64,000 nucleotides of DNA from Anaeramoeba flamelloides (GCA_027625915.1 JANTQA010000033.1:1860001-1924000), one strand, 5' to 3'. Positions 1 to 14,000 are shown, numbered from the stretch's first letter. The notes: generated by a model not told the origin, from the letters alone. Translations and numbers: made by a program.

Positions 1-177
1 AGTGAAAATATGGAATTTTGTTTATTTATTTATTGTGAGAAAGGAGTAATCAAAGAAAATTTACTAAATAAAAAAGAGAAGAAGAAAAATAATTAAAATA
101 TTAAAGTAAAAAAATATTATATCATTTTCATTAACAAATTAAAAAATATCCACTGTTGTTAAGTTTTTTGGGATTTG

Positions 178-345
178 AAAGAATTGAGTAAAACCCTTGA
201 TTTTACTAAATTCTTTTGAATTCTGGAAAACCGCTGTTGGCTTTTTTTTGATTTGAGAAATATAAAAGAAAATTTTTGAAATTTTCTTGTTATTTCTCAA
301 ATCAAAAAAAAACTAGGCACTTGACGGCACTTGACGACAGGTTCC
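178..345. repeat. Hairpin-module repeat, right end
   Basis: Two successive imperfect palindromes. The stronger one (about 240-312) pairs a T-run followed by GATTTGAGAAAT with its reverse complement. It is followed at 315-340 by short tandem units of the type GGCACTTGAC. The same modules and decamers occur at 15985, 34898, 42995, 45827 and 63680. No coding content. The left boundary is uncertain. Confidence 0.6.
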
Positions 346-349
346 CTGA

Positions 350-1480
350 AACAGGAGGAGAAGAAACCCAATAGAAAGATTATTAGCAATAAATAAGATT
401 CGACAAACTGTGATTAATAAAATATGGAATGTTGTTAAAATAGAATTTTTACACTTTTTGGGAGTATTAAAGTATGCTTCATTTATCTAAATTTTATTAA
501 TAGTAAACGAAACATCCAAGATAGTTACATTAAAATAGGGCATTTTTTTACATTTCATAAAAAATGATCTTTGTTAGTGGATGTATTCATTAATTGACAA
601 TATCAAATTAAACATAATATCAATATCGATTGAATAAATGTCTAAGGTATTTATTTCGAAATATTTCAAAAAAATGAAAAAAAAAATAGTACTTTTTTTT
701 GGTGAAAACAATGTAAGACTAATTTCAAGAAAAAACTGGAAATATGGATAGGATATAAATGGTTTTTAAAAGAATAAAATGAGGTTTGATGTTTTCAATT
801 CTATTGGAAATTTTGTTGATATTAAAAAAGTTATAAAAAGGATTTTTTTGAATTAAAAAGAAAATAATAATTACCAATTTTAACACCTAAAAAATATCCT
901 ATCAAATCGAGATCAGAAAATTTAATAAAGTTTATTTATGTAATACAACATTAAAAAACAAATTTGATTATTATCAAGAATGGGAAAATTGTAGTTAATG
1001 ATTTTGGATGTTTAAATACTTTTTTGAAGATTGGATTTAATCAATATATTTTAAAATAAATTTACATCACTTAATTGGAAATAAAGTATTTTGATTTTCA
1101 TTTGAATGGTTTTCAATGTAAAATTATTTGGTTAACATCAATAATTTGTTTAAAAATGATTTTTTTTTCAAAAATTGAAAGATTGGTCTTCACCGAATGA
1201 TTTTTTTGTTGAAATTGTTATTATTCTATTAACGGTATCAGATATTATATTTACTATTATCAAAATTTCGATAAATTTAAGGAACTCTTTAATTATCTCT
1301 AAAAATTGGGAAAACTCTATTTTTTACAACATCCATATTTACACTATTGTACTAAATCAATTTAATGGAATTTAATCTGAATTGTGGTTATTTTGGACCT
1401 CTATATTTAACAAAGCAAGGGTTTTGGAACATGCTTGGAAGTAAAATTACCTCTTTTTGAAAAATTATTAACAATAAAAT
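350..1480. other. AT-rich non-coding stretch
   Basis: No gene, RNA or clear repeat boundary is visible. The short open frames here are low-complexity translations of AT-rich DNA with no recognisable domain. Confidence 0.5.
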
Positions 1481-1484
1481 TAAA

Positions 1485-1745
1485 ATCTTTGAGAATATTA
1501 AAATGCACAAAATAACTACACTTAAAAACTAACATAGTTTTTTTCAAAATTATATATTCTCTACTATTCAAATTGGAAATTGAGTGTTGTTCTTTTGCAC
1601 TATTTTCTAAATCTGTACTCTGTTTCAATTGTTGGTTTTTGGGAATTGAGTACAATTCACAGGTTGGATTGTTTTTTGATTATTATTAGGCACTCGTAAA
1701 AATTACAAAAATTTTTAATATTCATTTCAGAAAATTTTTAAAATT
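1485..1745 (+). repeat. Diverged interspersed repeat, copy 1 of 2
   Basis: Aligns by eye in direct orientation with 41470-41740. Shared landmarks are the stretch around ATATATTCT followed by AACCATTCAAATT-like sequence, a GATTGTTG/AATTGTTG block and a closing CTCTTAAAAA/CTCGTAAAAA block. No coding capacity seen. The element ends were not defined. Confidence 0.45.
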
Positions 1746-3050
1746 CAAACAAGAAAATTATTTAAAACGGTAATAACTAGAAACTTAAGGGTGTCTTCAA
1801 AATATCTTGACCGGTTTTGTATTTTATTTTACTACCATGTTTGCAATCCACCAAATTGTCTATGTATCAATATTTAGATCCAATATTATTTAAATTGTAA
1901 ACTCATTATCATTAAATATTTTCCAGAGAGAATCAAAAAAAAGATAATCTGTTCATTTTTATTATGAAAAATTAAAATAAATTTTGAGATAAGGAAACTC
2001 GATCACCCTTATATTGAAAAATGGAAAGGAAATCGGAAAATATTCCCGATTTTCAAGCCTTAAAAGTACTAATCATTTCAAACACTTTCAATAAACAACC
2101 CTAACTTTAAAAGATCAGGTTGTCTTGCAGTTTTAACTGTTGGGTTACATTACGTGTACAAATCTTATTAATTATCATAAAGGGGTTTTTGATTTTTCAT
2201 ATTTGTTGTTTTGTTTCTTTTTGGTCAAACCTTGAATAGAATTTCCCCACAATAATTTAATAGAAGATTCTTTGCCCCATTTGCTTTGGGAATTGAATAC
2301 ATATTACCAAATACCCTTATACTTGAGATTTTTTTTTTACTTTTTTGATATAATTATGTTTATTTGAATTGGTTCTATAAAAGCCTAATTGTTTTTGTCA
2401 AAACAATTGTGATGGAGAGTTGTTGTGGGGAATTTTTTGTTAAATTTTTGATTCAAAGAATCTTTTGTGGATTAAATTTCCAAAAATTAGTTAGTTTTTT
2501 TGTACATAAAGAAAAATATTGTGTTAGTTGAGAAAAAATGATCTTTCTTTTTTGGGAAAATGGAAATTTTTATTGATTCAATAAAATACCAAGCTAATTA
2601 CCATTTTTTTATCAAAATCTACGATGTTTGTAAAAATAACAAGAATTAGTCTTTTAAAATTGCCAATTTTCAATCCATTTTTACCTTTTATACCATTGTT
2701 CAAAACACTCTCAACTTTACTCCCAAATGTATTAAAAAACTAAACGTTTCACAGCAGGATGTGAGGGTTTTAATAATTGGCGTCAAGAATAATTATCTCA
2801 AAAAACTGATTGTTTGTAACTTTTCTTTTTAAGGGGGTAAGTACATTTTTCATTTTTTGAGTGCCACCATTTATGTGAAACTGAATTATTCAAATCATTT
2901 CTTTAGCCAAATACATTGACATTCTCATAAATACTCGAGTAGAATATATCCTAGTATAAGATATTTTCATACCAACAAAATAACGGAAATCAAAAAAATG
3001 AAAAAATTGATCAAAAAAAAATAAATAAAAATCATTTATTACTTGATCTT
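1746..3050. other. AT-rich non-coding stretch
   Basis: No gene or structured RNA recognised. Contains only short chance open frames. Confidence 0.45.
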
Positions 3051-3053
3051 ATC

Positions 3054-3597
3054 TAAACTAAAATTCAAAATTTTCGACACAGCTAAAACGTTACAAACAA
3101 TCACAATAATACAATTTCATTCAAATTGGAGATAATTTTGATTTTTGTAAAATCTGTAAATCATTTTTTCATCTTTTCGTTTTTGTTTTCATTTCATTGT
3201 TTGATTTACGTAATTTGTTTCGTTTGATCAAAAATTTTTTTCAACCATTGATATTAAGTTAAAGCCAAGTTGTTCCAAATAGAAGAACTCAAATAAAATT
3301 AGTTTGTAGTATCTAACCTTTGATCGATCAATATTCCTAATAGAATTTAAGCCAATTTACTAATGTATTTTTTTTGTTTTGCTCTCTCCAAAATTTTTAA
3401 CACACCCATGATTTATTTGTATTGATAATTATTTATTTATTGTTTTGTGAGTATTGTAGTTTATAAAAAAGTGTTAACATTTCAATTAGTGAATGGTTCT
3501 AATTTGGTAAATCTTCTTGAATTGATTAAATAAGTTTTTTTTTTCACAAATCGAATTTTGGTGTGTTAAAAATTTTGAATTGGGGTTTATAACATTT
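3054..3597 (+). mobile_element. Non-autonomous TIR element, family A copy 1
   Basis: About 540 bp. The left end runs AATTCAAAATTTTCGACACAG and the right end is close to its reverse complement (GTGTGTTAAAAATTTTGAATT), so short terminal inverted repeats are present. A second copy at 18598-19135 matches over almost the whole length in the same orientation, and a more diverged third copy lies at about 49790-50318. No protein is encoded, so mobilisation would need a transposase from elsewhere. Confidence 0.65.
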
Positions 3598-3929
3598 TAC
3601 ACAATTACTGATTCTTGATTTGGTTTTATTTTTAATTCTTTATGAAAAAAATTTAGTTTGGAAAATTTTTGATAAACAAATTACTCTTTATTTCTAAAGA
3701 ATATTTAAAATAAATTTAAAAATCCTATTTTCATTTATGTCATCTGATTCTAGTTTTAGTTCAGAAAATCAGAGATTTTTGTAATTCTTCTTCGGAATAA
3801 GGGTTTTTTGGACAAATTCGTTTGATTTTATAATTATTTATTTTCCATTAAAATAAATTACTCAAAAAAATTCTGAATCTGATTGAAATGTTTTCTTGAA
3901 TTTTTCAATTATTTTGAGTTTAATCTTTT

Positions 3930-4540
3930 GTAACTGTTTTTTGATTCCAAGAATTCAACCCCTTTATTTTAATTTTTGAAATAGTACTCTTTGTTTGGGC
4001 TTTGTTTGATAAAAATATTTGAAAATTGAATTTTGAAAGCAAATTTATAACAAAAAGTTTGTAAAATAATAATAAATAATAATGGGGTGAGAAATTTGAG
4101 GGAAAAAAAATAGTTTGTATTCATGCAAACTAAGAATGTATGGAAAACCAATCTTTGAAAATGGCCTTTTATCAATTTTTTTTTTTTTCATTCTTGATTT
4201 CAACAAATTTATTTGGAATGGTGATCTTTTGGGTTTGGTCTTCTAAAAGAAAATATTTGTTTCAAATACACACCTTTTTGGGTATATTTTTTTGGTTTAC
4301 TGTTTGATTAATTTCAATCGTTCTTATAAACGCATTTCTGGATCGAAAACCAAATTTAATAAAACCAAAAAATATAATTAAAAAAAATTATCATAATAAC
4401 CAGTAAAATTAAAGATTAAACTCTGGTTTACTTTTGATTCTTTTCACGAGTAGACTAGTAGATGGTGTTTTGATATACAAAGTTTCAATATCTGGTGGCA
4501 CTCAAAAAATATTTTTTCAGTAATGTTCACACAATTAAAA
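3930..4540 (+). repeat. Interspersed repeat, family B copy 1
   Basis: Direct-orientation match with about 30930-31520. Shared blocks include TTGATAAAAATATTT, CATTCTTGATTT, TATTTGGAATGGT and GGTCTTCTAAAAGAAAA. Substitutions and small indels are scattered, suggesting an old dispersed repeat. No coding capacity recognised. Confidence 0.6.
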
Positions 4541-5566
4541 TTTTTCAAAATGGGAAAAAGTACTTACTTCCTTAATTTTTTAATCAAAGACACACATATT
4601 TTTGAAAAATATATTATTGTTCACTTATTAGATCTTACTGAAAAAATGTGGTATCTTTGCCAGCCTCTAAACATTGATTATAATGGATAATACCATGTAT
4701 TGCAGTTATGGTGTTGGTCCCTTATTGAATTTAATTGAACTTTTTTATAAAATTTTTTCTAATTATAAATTGATAAGATTTGCCTAAAATGATCACATAC
4801 AACCGTCCCCATAGTTTAATAACATTTCGTCTCATAAGAGCCTACTGGTTTCTTCTTTCAACGCTTTAATTTAACCGTAAATTTTTTTTATAAATTAAAT
4901 AAAGCTAATTTGGACAAAAAAATTCAAGATCCCAATTTAAATTATTATTGTTGGGAATATCAAAGAAAGAGTCTAAGAAAATGAACTGAAAGAAATACAA
5001 TACACAGTTTCTAGAATACTTGATTAATTCAAAAACAAATTTGAAACAACTGTAATTTACTCAGTTACCACAAACGTAATATGTACAAAATAATAAATTT
5101 TTTATTTCGATCTTAAATCTACTATTATCATATCCAAACCAACTTTTTGTAAAAATTCTGTGGCACTTATTGTATCATTTTATTTTTAATAATTGAAAAA
5201 TTTTGTTTGAAATCTGGAATTTAAACTTTTCCAATAAAAATCAGAAATTCCTAATTTTAAAAATTAAGATTGTTATTCTATAAAAAGAAACTTTTCAATC
5301 AACTGTATCCTTTTTATTGTTTCAAAATGTTGATTATTATTCGATTTAAACATCACAATTCATTTTTAAAATGGGAATTAAATGGCTTTTTTTCAAAGAA
5401 TTTGTAGGTTCAAAAGCGGTATCTTCTTCCAAAAAGTGGAATTCTATTATTTATTTTTTTAACCATTATTAGAATAATAAATAGGGTTGAATTACCGTTT
5501 TTTTATCCCTTCAATACTATTAAAATCATTTAATATTCTAGTATTAACAATATATACTCTATTTCA

Positions 5567-7592
5567 CACAAAAGGGAAGCCAAAAATGAAAAATTCACTT
5601 CTTTTTAAGAACTAACCAAACTTTTATTGTTTAGAAATATGAGAAACAATAAACTTCAGATTAGAGTTGATAATTAAAAAAGAAAAGTCCAAACAAACCA
5701 TAAATTTTATTAAAAAAATGTTGGAAAAAATGGTGGGGCCACTTTCATTGGAATGTCTCAAACAAAATTTCAAAATTGTTTTAGTAAATTAAAATTGTTT
5801 ACAAGAATATTTTAGACTTGTAAATGTGTGAATTTTAAAAAGAATATAGATGGCTCGCTTTTCTTGATGTTAATTTGGAGTTTAATGCATTTTTTTTTTC
5901 AAAATTTTATTTTGATCAAAAAATAAGAAAAAAAACAGCAAAATAAAAAACAATTTTCCAAAAAAAAAATTTTACAAAAGGAAAAAATGATTTTGATCTA
6001 AAAATTAAAATTTTAGTTTGAGAAGAATTATGAATTAAACTCGTAGAATATGTTCTATTTTTTTTTAATAAAACTGTCCCTCTTTGATTAAAAAAAGGTT
6101 TATATCATAAAAAAGAGACCAAAAAAAAATAATAGAGAAAAGATAAATTATGAATTCCTAATTTGAAAACCTAATAAAATTTGTAAAGGAAGAGAAATTT
6201 AGTGAAATGGTTTTTCCAATTATTGTCGAATTGGTAATAGTAATAAAACCACATAATAAACTAGAAATTTAATACTTTGGCTTTGTTTTCTGAGATATAT
6301 TTAAAGTCAGTGTTGTTTTGATAACCCATTGTGTACTTGTTTGGATTACATTTTAAATTGGTTATATATGAGATATCTAAGATAAAAATTATTAAATTGC
6401 AATCCATTAATAATCTATATACTAAGGAGAAATCTAAAAAAAAGGGGGGGTGAACGTTGATAATACCAATTAATTTGTTTGGGCCTTTTTTATTGAAAGG
6501 TTCTTATATTTTTTGTAAAATCCAAGACCAAATTTAAGTTGTTTTTCAACCTTGAAAAAAAGATTAAAATAGGGGATTTTAGATAACAGTGAAATTTTCA
6601 AAAACTGGTGATTTTCCGGTTTCAATTTTCAAGGGTGTATCTGTATTCAAAGAACAAATAATGTGGTAATAAACAATAGGTGGGGTGGGTATTGGTTGTT
6701 CAAATTGCTATTATTAAATTTAGAATTCTAAAAATGAATAATCAAATTGGAAAGTTTTTCTTGAAAAAAAATTAGAGTTACTTTTTGGGTTGGTTTTTTT
6801 TTCATTGAATCAAACACAAAAAATTTGTAAAAATCGAAAAATTCAAAAAAATCCAGAAAATTTGATAATAATATTTTTCAAACTTTTAAAATTTTACCAA
6901 GATTTTGGAAATATCTTTCGAAATTGCGTATGAATTAGGTTTTTTATTATGTTATAAACATAGTTATTAGAAAAAGAAAAAAAAATAAACTTTTTTAGAG
7001 TCAAAGGGGCTCAGTTTTATTGAAGAAATTAGAACATATTCTATAAGTTGAATCCATTATTCTTCTCAAAAAAATTTTCAATTTTTATATCAAACACATT
7101 ATTCTTCTCAATCTTGTATTTTAATTTTTAGATCACAATCAAGTTTTCTCATGTTGTAATTTTTTTTTTTTGTTTTTTTTTTTGTTTTTTTCTTCATTTT
7201 TTTTTTGTTCTTTTCTTCTTTTTTTTTTTATTTTTTTTCTTATTGTTTTTATAAAATTAAATTTTTAAAACTCCAAATTAACATCAAGAAAAGTGTGTCT
7301 TTTTATATTCCTTTTAAAACCCATATATTAACAAGTAAAAAATATTATTGTAACCAATTTTAATTTTCTAAAAAAAGTTTGAAATTTTGTTTGAGACATT
7401 CCAATGAAAAAGGTACCCGAAAAATTTTTTTAACATTTTTTTTTTTGAAATTTATGGTTGGTTAAGAAATTTCTTTTCTGATTATCAACTCTAATCTGAA
7501 ATTTATTATTCCTCATATTTCTAAATAATCAGAGTTTGGTTAGTTCTTAAAAAGAAGTGAATTTTTCTTTTTTGGCTTGGCCGCTTTGAGTA
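5567..7592. mobile_element. Large inverted-repeat structure (about 2 kb)
   Basis: The segment 5567-6092 is an inverted copy of 6993-7592. The outer ends read AAAATTCACTTC.../...GAAGTGAATTTTT, the inner ends carry AGTCAAAGGGGCTCAG-like sequence. It can be read as one 2-kb element with arms of about 500 bp or as two opposite insertions of a 0.55-kb element around 6093-6992. A further single arm at 27836-28165 favours the second reading. No transposase frame is seen in the middle. Confidence 0.6.
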
Positions 7593-7859
7593 AAATAGGG
7601 TCGAGGTTGATCAAATCAATGCTAGCCTGGGGACTATTATCCATGGTTCACAAGAAAATTTCCTAATTTTTTTTCTTCTAGTTCCTGGGTAGATTCTTAT
7701 TTTCAACACAATAAAATACTTTTGTTCAATCCGATTTTAAAGGTAAATCTTTTGATGTTTTTGGTAAAATTTGAATTATTTTCAAGTTGGGATTTGTTCA
7801 AAAAAATCTGTTATTTTTTCAATTTTTATAAATATTTTTGATTTTTGATAATAAAAATC

Positions 7860-8920
7860 TAATCCCATCATTTAGTAAGAAGAATGCCATGAAAAGATTT
7901 TTAATTTTTAATATTAGGAAAATTGGTGTGTAATTGCTAATATTTTCATTTAAATCCTTTTTTATCAATAACCAAATTTTTGATGAACCTGGTCATAAGC
8001 CAACCTAGAGTTCTTTAAAGTTTGGTGTCTATATATTACTCTTTTAATTGTTTGATATCCATACATAGATCAACTTTTTATTGGAAAAAAAATCAGAGTT
8101 TAAGGTTTACAATCCCTGAAATTTGAAAAAAAGATTATCCTGTGTCTTTTGTTACCACTTGCTAATTTGGTTCTTAGCTGATCGATCTTGTACTTGGTAT
8201 GGATTTTAATAGTGGTTCAAAATGACAATTTTTGACAATTTATTTTTTTTTTTTCCGAAATCAGAAATGAAGAATTTAAGATTAATTGACTGGAAGTTAA
8301 GTTATAATATAAAAAAATGTGATTTATGGTTGTTGATTGAAATTTTTAATTAAGTTTGGTTTTATTAGGAGCTTTTAAAAAATTTTATTTTTTCATTTGA
8401 TTAATTGACATAAAAGTAAATCAAGATTCTTTTCTACAACCCAAAATTCAAAATCTATTTTTGAATGCCTACCAATCCATTAATCTTAAACTCTTCAATT
8501 CGGATTTTGGAAATAAAAAAAATAAATTGTCAAAAATTGTCATTTTGAACCACTATTAAAATCCATACCAAGTACAAGATCGATCAGCTAAGAACCAAAT
8601 TAGCAAGTGGTAACAAAAGACACAGGATAATCTTTTTTTCAAATTTCAGGGATTGTAAACCTAAATAGAGGTTTGTAATGAATTTGGTAAATGATAATTT
8701 TTGTTCATTGTTTTTTATTGATTGAATGGTGTTTTGAATAAGGTGTAATTTCATTAATCATTCATAGAAGTGTGTGAGTTATAATTTGAAAAGTCTGGGA
8801 CTTAAATAATTGATAAAATGCAGGCAATTACACACAAATTTCACTAAAATGAACAATTAAAAAATATTGACCAACATTTAATCATGTCTGGGTTTTGATC
8901 CCTACCATCATTGACTTTTT
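7860..8920 (+). mobile_element. TIR element family C, copy carrying a nested insertion
   Basis: Outside 8103-8662 this stretch matches 30115-30650 in order, including GATTGATTGAATGG and the preceding AGATCAACTTTTT block. The outer parts are inverted repeats of each other: TTTTTAATTTTTAATATTAGG near 7895 pairs with the AATTAAAAAATATTGACC area near 8855. The element is non-coding and is split by the fold-back element at 8103-8662. Confidence 0.55.
8103..8662. mobile_element. Fold-back element with arms of about 165-195 bp
   Basis: The left arm starts AGGTTTACAATCCCTG and the right arm ends with its exact complement CAGGGATTGTAAACCT. The two arms stay almost identical inward past GATCGATCAGCTAAGAACC to the CAAAATGACAATTTTTGACA core and continue more weakly. 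Near-identity of the arms suggests recent insertion or arm correction. A diverged right-end relative lies at 47235-47370. The uninterrupted relative at 30330-30520 shows the host sequence without this insert. Confidence 0.8.
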
Positions 8921-8994
8921 TTTTCAGAATAATTTTTCATTTTTGATCCTTTCTGTTACCTAATTTCCATTTTAATAAGAGAACTTTTTACAAC

Positions 8995-9110
8995 CAGCCC
9001 CATATCTGAATTGTTTATTGTCGATTTCTTTGATTGTTTAATGTGTAGGTCTTCTTTATAATATCAAAACACCCTTTATATTTTGAACAACAGACGATAC
9101 TTTTCTTCAT
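8995..9110 (+). repeat. Fragment of Tc1/mariner-like family D
   Basis: A short piece with TTTCTTTGATTGTTTAATG followed by an ATATTTTGAAC block, as found near the right end of the element at 32841-33316. It has no recognisable opposite end. Confidence 0.35.
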
Positions 9111-10750
9111 GTTTTATTTAAAAAAGAGTGGGAGTTGGCATGAATTTTGAAACAGAGGTTGTTTTTGTTGAAAAAACAAGTGTTTTGGATCTCTATCAAA
9201 ATAATTTTCATGTTGTTGTGTCTTATTTTAGAATTAATTTTAGAAGAAAATGTAAAAACTTTAGTGATCATAATAATTGCCTTCTCAAACCCAATCAATA
9301 GTGTAACAAAATCTAAATTGTGTTTTTTTTGCTTCCTGTTCCAATTTAACTTCTACTCCGCTTCCCAAAAGTTCACCAAGTTCAGACTTATCAATTTCGA
9401 TCTCTTATTTTTTTTTTGATTAAATTTTAATTAGGAATGAAATTTGTTGAAAAGTTTTATAATTTTCTCAATTCTTTATTACTTTTTTTTCTTTAAAAAA
9501 ATTTTGACTTTTGATCCTCTTGTTCGAAATTTTTCTTGTTTGGTATTTTTTGAACTTTTGGAATTCAAAACCTTCTTTAATTGGGGCTTATTTTTGGTTT
9601 TCCAGGGATTGAGTAGAGGGTATACTTCTTCTCTAAAAAAGAAACAACCTTTTTTAGTTTGAAATACAAATTAAACTGATCAAAACGCATTATTTGTACA
9701 ACAGTAATCATGCTTCTCTTTCCCAACAAACACCTGAATTATAATTGTTTTGAAACTTTTTATCAAATTTATCTTTTTAATTTGCATTGTTCAAAATAAT
9801 CTAAATTTCTCAGATTTTATGTAGAACTTTTTTATTTTGTCAAAAAAATCCCAATCCTCCTTTTTGATCACTGTTTATTCTCTTTGGTACTGAACGGTAG
9901 TGTCATTATTTCAATTGATAATCATTTTTTCAGAATGATTTATGCGAAAAATTTTTTTTTTTTACTTCAAGAATTTACTTTTTATAAAAGGAGTAAAGAC
10001 TTTTTCAGAATATAAACTTGTGGAATGTTTTGTATTTTGAAAAAATGAAGTGATAGTCATTGGAATGAAGTGTTGTGGTTGGGTTGTGAAGGATTGTATT
10101 TTTTTGTCAAAAAGTTTACACTTTTTTAAAATAGAAAACTTTCCAAAAGATCTGTTTCTGTCAAAAACCTCAAAAAAAGACTTTTTTTCGGAAAATTAAA
10201 CAAAGATAATAGTATCTGTTTTTTATCAAAACAAAAACAAAAATTAATTAAAGTGTTTTTTTACAACTTTTTGATCTATCAAACATGAGATCAAAACGGC
10301 CATTAAATACAGTGAATTGGTATTGGGTTGGAATTAAATGAAACTTTTAGGTATTTTTTCATTTTTTGAAGAACAATTCTTCTTTCATCATTTTGTTTTC
10401 TAACAATTATTTTTTCATATAAATGTTCAGTGTTGATCTGTTTATTGTTTTCTTTCCGAACTTTTGAGATTGTCTTTTATTAAAACAATTAGATTATTCT
10501 TTTGGGCAAAAAACACTTTTTAACCTTAATTTTGTTCATTAAAATGAGTTAGAAAGAACTAAATCATTTACAATTGGAATCGTTATTGTTTAAAAACTCA
10601 TTTAGTTACATTTTTTCAAAGTTTATTAAAGCTTTTGGAAATTGAACTTTTTTCATTTTTTTTTGTTTCTTATTAAAAATTTTTTGTTAAAAACGTCTTC
10701 ATTTGTCAAATAAAAATAAAACTCTTTTAGTTTTTTTTACAACCACAAAC
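9111..10750. other. AT-rich gene-free stretch upstream of the first cadherin-like gene
   Basis: Open frames at 9147-9419 and 9444-9662 start with TTG, consist of F/L/I/K-rich low-complexity sequence and match no domain I know. I see no gene here. The last few hundred bases presumably hold the promoter and 5' UTR of the gene starting at 10751, but no named element is visible. Confidence 0.5.
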
Positions 10751-10811
10751 ATGAAGAAATTACTTTTGTTTTTAATTGTTGCTCTGTTATTTCAATTTGG
10801 TAAGGTTATTT

Positions 10812-10850
<39 letters not shown>

Positions 10851-11000
10851 CTTCCCTCTTCTCTTTCTTAAATTTTCTTCATTTATCAAAAATTTTTTTT
10901 TTATTTTGTGATTTTGAAAAAAAGATTTTGAAGAAACTTCTTGTTTTTAGTCAAAACAAAAAATAAAAAAAAATGTTATGTGTTAAAAATTGTTTTATTT

Positions 11001-11034
<34 letters not shown>

Positions 11035-14000
11035 TTTTTTTTTTATTATTTATTATTAATTAAAATACTTTTTATTAAATTTCTTTCTCTTTTAATTTAT
11101 TCTCTTTTTTTTTTTTTATTTTTCTTTTAACGAATTTTTTTTCAAAATTTTGATAAATCTTATTCTTAACACAAACAAAAAAAACACTTAATTTTATTTT
11201 AAAAAAAAAAAAAAACAAAACATACTTTGGGTTATTTAAAACTATAAAGCCAGACCTGATTGCGAACCAACTTTAGAGGGTATCGACAGTTGGACCTCAG
11301 TTTACGCATATACTACATTTAACTCAGCAAGAGATACAGTATATGATATGCCTTGTGGAAAAAGAGTAGGTCAGATAGATCTTTATTGTCAGCCACTAGC
11401 TGAAACTGTTTCGAATTGGTTCTGTAGTCCAAATCAGAAATGCGAAGCCATCGATGATGAACAAGACAACAATGATCCACAGGTCTTATATTCAACATCA
11501 AAAAAATTTTTAGTTTTTTGGACATTAGTACAAACATCTAAATCACTAATTTATTCTTCTTTTGCAGAACAGGAAGAAGTTACTGTAGATTGCAGTGTAG
11601 ATAATTGTAACGATCTCTCTCAGAACGACGCAAACACTTTTCGCGAAAATGCATTTTCTGTTAATACTTATGGTGGCGAATACCTCATTGGATGGCAAAG
11701 CAAGAGAACCGGTTCTGAATATCAAATCCGTCTTCAAAGAATGACTAGAGAAGTAGTAATAACTGATGATCTTATAAAGGTAACTTCAGATGATTCTATT
11801 GAAAACATAAACGGCGACGTTGCACTTTTTCAAGACAGTAAATATGTTGTTGTTTATCAAAAAAAGGGTAAAATATTTTTTTTTTTTGGTTTTTGTTAAA
11901 AAAAAACACAAATTAATTAAACTTTTTTTTTTTTTTTTCCTTTTCTTCTTCCTTTTTCTCCTTTTTCTTCTTCTTCCTTTAATCTCTATCACCCACTTTC
12001 GAAATTATAATAAATAAAACCCTATAGATCCTGAGAAGGGATTGTATGATGTTTATGGAAAAATTTATGCAAGTAATGGAGAATATCTAAAAAATGAATT
12101 TAGAATTACACCTGAGAGATTGAATGACGATGCAATTAATTACATAAATCCACAAGTAGCAGGTTTCGAAGAAGAAAACAACGACATGGCATTTATTGTT
12201 TTTTGGGAAACAGATTGTAAGGCCATTTTTTTTTAATTTTCTTTTCAAACTTTTACATAAAAATGAGTTTTCAATGTCTATTTTTTTTTTTTTTTTTTAA
12301 GATGAAATATTTTTATTATTTTGGAACATCACATAAGATGGTATATAGAATATTATTATAAGAATTTTTCAAAAGAATATGACATAAAACTTTTCTTCAA
12401 GATATCTTTAATATTGATAATAAACCTAAAAATTAGAATTAAGTCATTTTTTAAAAACAATGTGATCAAAAAAGTTTTTAATAAACACTGCAAATAGTTC
12501 TATTGAAGTTTATTACTTGTTTTTAAGATATTTTGATCAAAACTTTTTTTTTTTTAAAATGACTTTTGTCTTTTTTTTTTTTTTTTTTATACTTCAAAAT
12601 ATATTTTATTTGAAAACTTTTTTTAGAGATCTTGTTCCAAAGAATTTTATTAAAAAAAATTTTATTTCTGTATTTTTATTTTTTTTTTGTTCATAATTGT
12701 GAATTAATTTTTAAAAAAAAAGTTGATAAGGGAGAAGGGTATGGAATTTTTGAACAGGTATTTCAAAATAATGATAATTTTAGTACATATGGAGAAATTC
12801 GACCTGTTGTGAATTCTTCACAATCACTTGTATATACGAACTTGGATGTCAAGACCATAAAAAATGTAGTTATATTAACATACGAAAACACAGTTGACCT
12901 AAACGTTTATATTGCAACGGTTGATCGAAAAGGAGATTTATTATATACACCTTTTGAACAGGGCAACTCTTATTCAAATGAATTAAAACCAAAAATTACC
13001 AGATATCCCGGGTTTAGGAGTATAAAATGGCTTTTTTTAAGCGATGACGATACTCTAAGAAGACAAACCCTTCAACTTTCTGATTTACCACAAACAGGAT
13101 CAAGTTTAATAAACCAAGAGAAAAACCAAGCAGATGCACTTGATTACACATTTAACGAAGATTGCTTCACAGGAGATTATTTATCTTATTATGCAACTGA
13201 TGAGTTTGGTGAAGATATTCCTGAATGGCTAGATTTTGATTCTGATACAAGAAGGTTTACGAGTGCGGAGATCAAGGCAGGCTGTACAGGGTCGACGGTA
13301 ATTATGGTAAATGCCGTTTCATGTGGAGAAGAGGTATCAAATTCGTTCTCGATCGATATCACGAACGAGCCACCTACACTTGTGCCTGATCAAGAATGGG
13401 TGCCACAAACAGCGACTGTTGGTGAGGAATATTCATATGCGCTACCAGACACTTATTTCACAAACCCAGAAACACCAGAAGAACTTTCGTACAGCGCAAA
13501 AATGAACAGCGGAGATGATCTTCCGGAATGGCTACACTTTGGGTCAAGCAACAAAACATTCTGGGGGCAATCAGAAGGATGTTCAGAGACGCTCTACATC
13601 GATGTCACGTGCACTGATCTCTGTCCTGACAACTCTGTTACCAAGACGAGACTACCATTAGAGATTTCAAATGCGGCACCTACCACACTGGAGGCAACTA
13701 TCCCAGCTGACACAGTGACCGTTGGTGTTGAAAACTGGCAATACAGCTTCATTGGAACAGACGTCTTTGACCCACAAAACACAAATGAGCCACTTACCTA
13801 TTCTGTCTATTTCGAAGACAGCAGCGATGCAGAATGGCTCGAGCTCGACCAATCGACATCACCACAGGTCATTTCTGGTGTGCCAGCAGGGTGCCCAGAA
13901 GAGAGAAAGATCATCATCGCCGCCAAGGACACCTGCCCAGACCGTCAAACAACTTCTGAGTTCACACTAACAATCAATAACGCCATCCCTGTTCGAAACG

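Noticed and set aside
6993-7592. Reading the 5567-7592 structure as one autonomous DNA transposon
   Set aside because: The middle 900 bases contain no transposase frame, and a single arm occurs alone at 27836.
9147-9662. Two adjacent open frames of 90 and 72 codons as small membrane proteins
   Set aside because: Both start with TTG, and their hydrophobicity is what T-rich DNA gives by chance. Part overlaps a family D fragment.
12632-12722. N-terminal extension MFQRILLKK... of the exon-4 frame
   Set aside because: It begins with TTG, is hydrophobic low-complexity sequence and lies in the intron. Joining 12216 to 12723 restores the FWETD...GYGIF motif.
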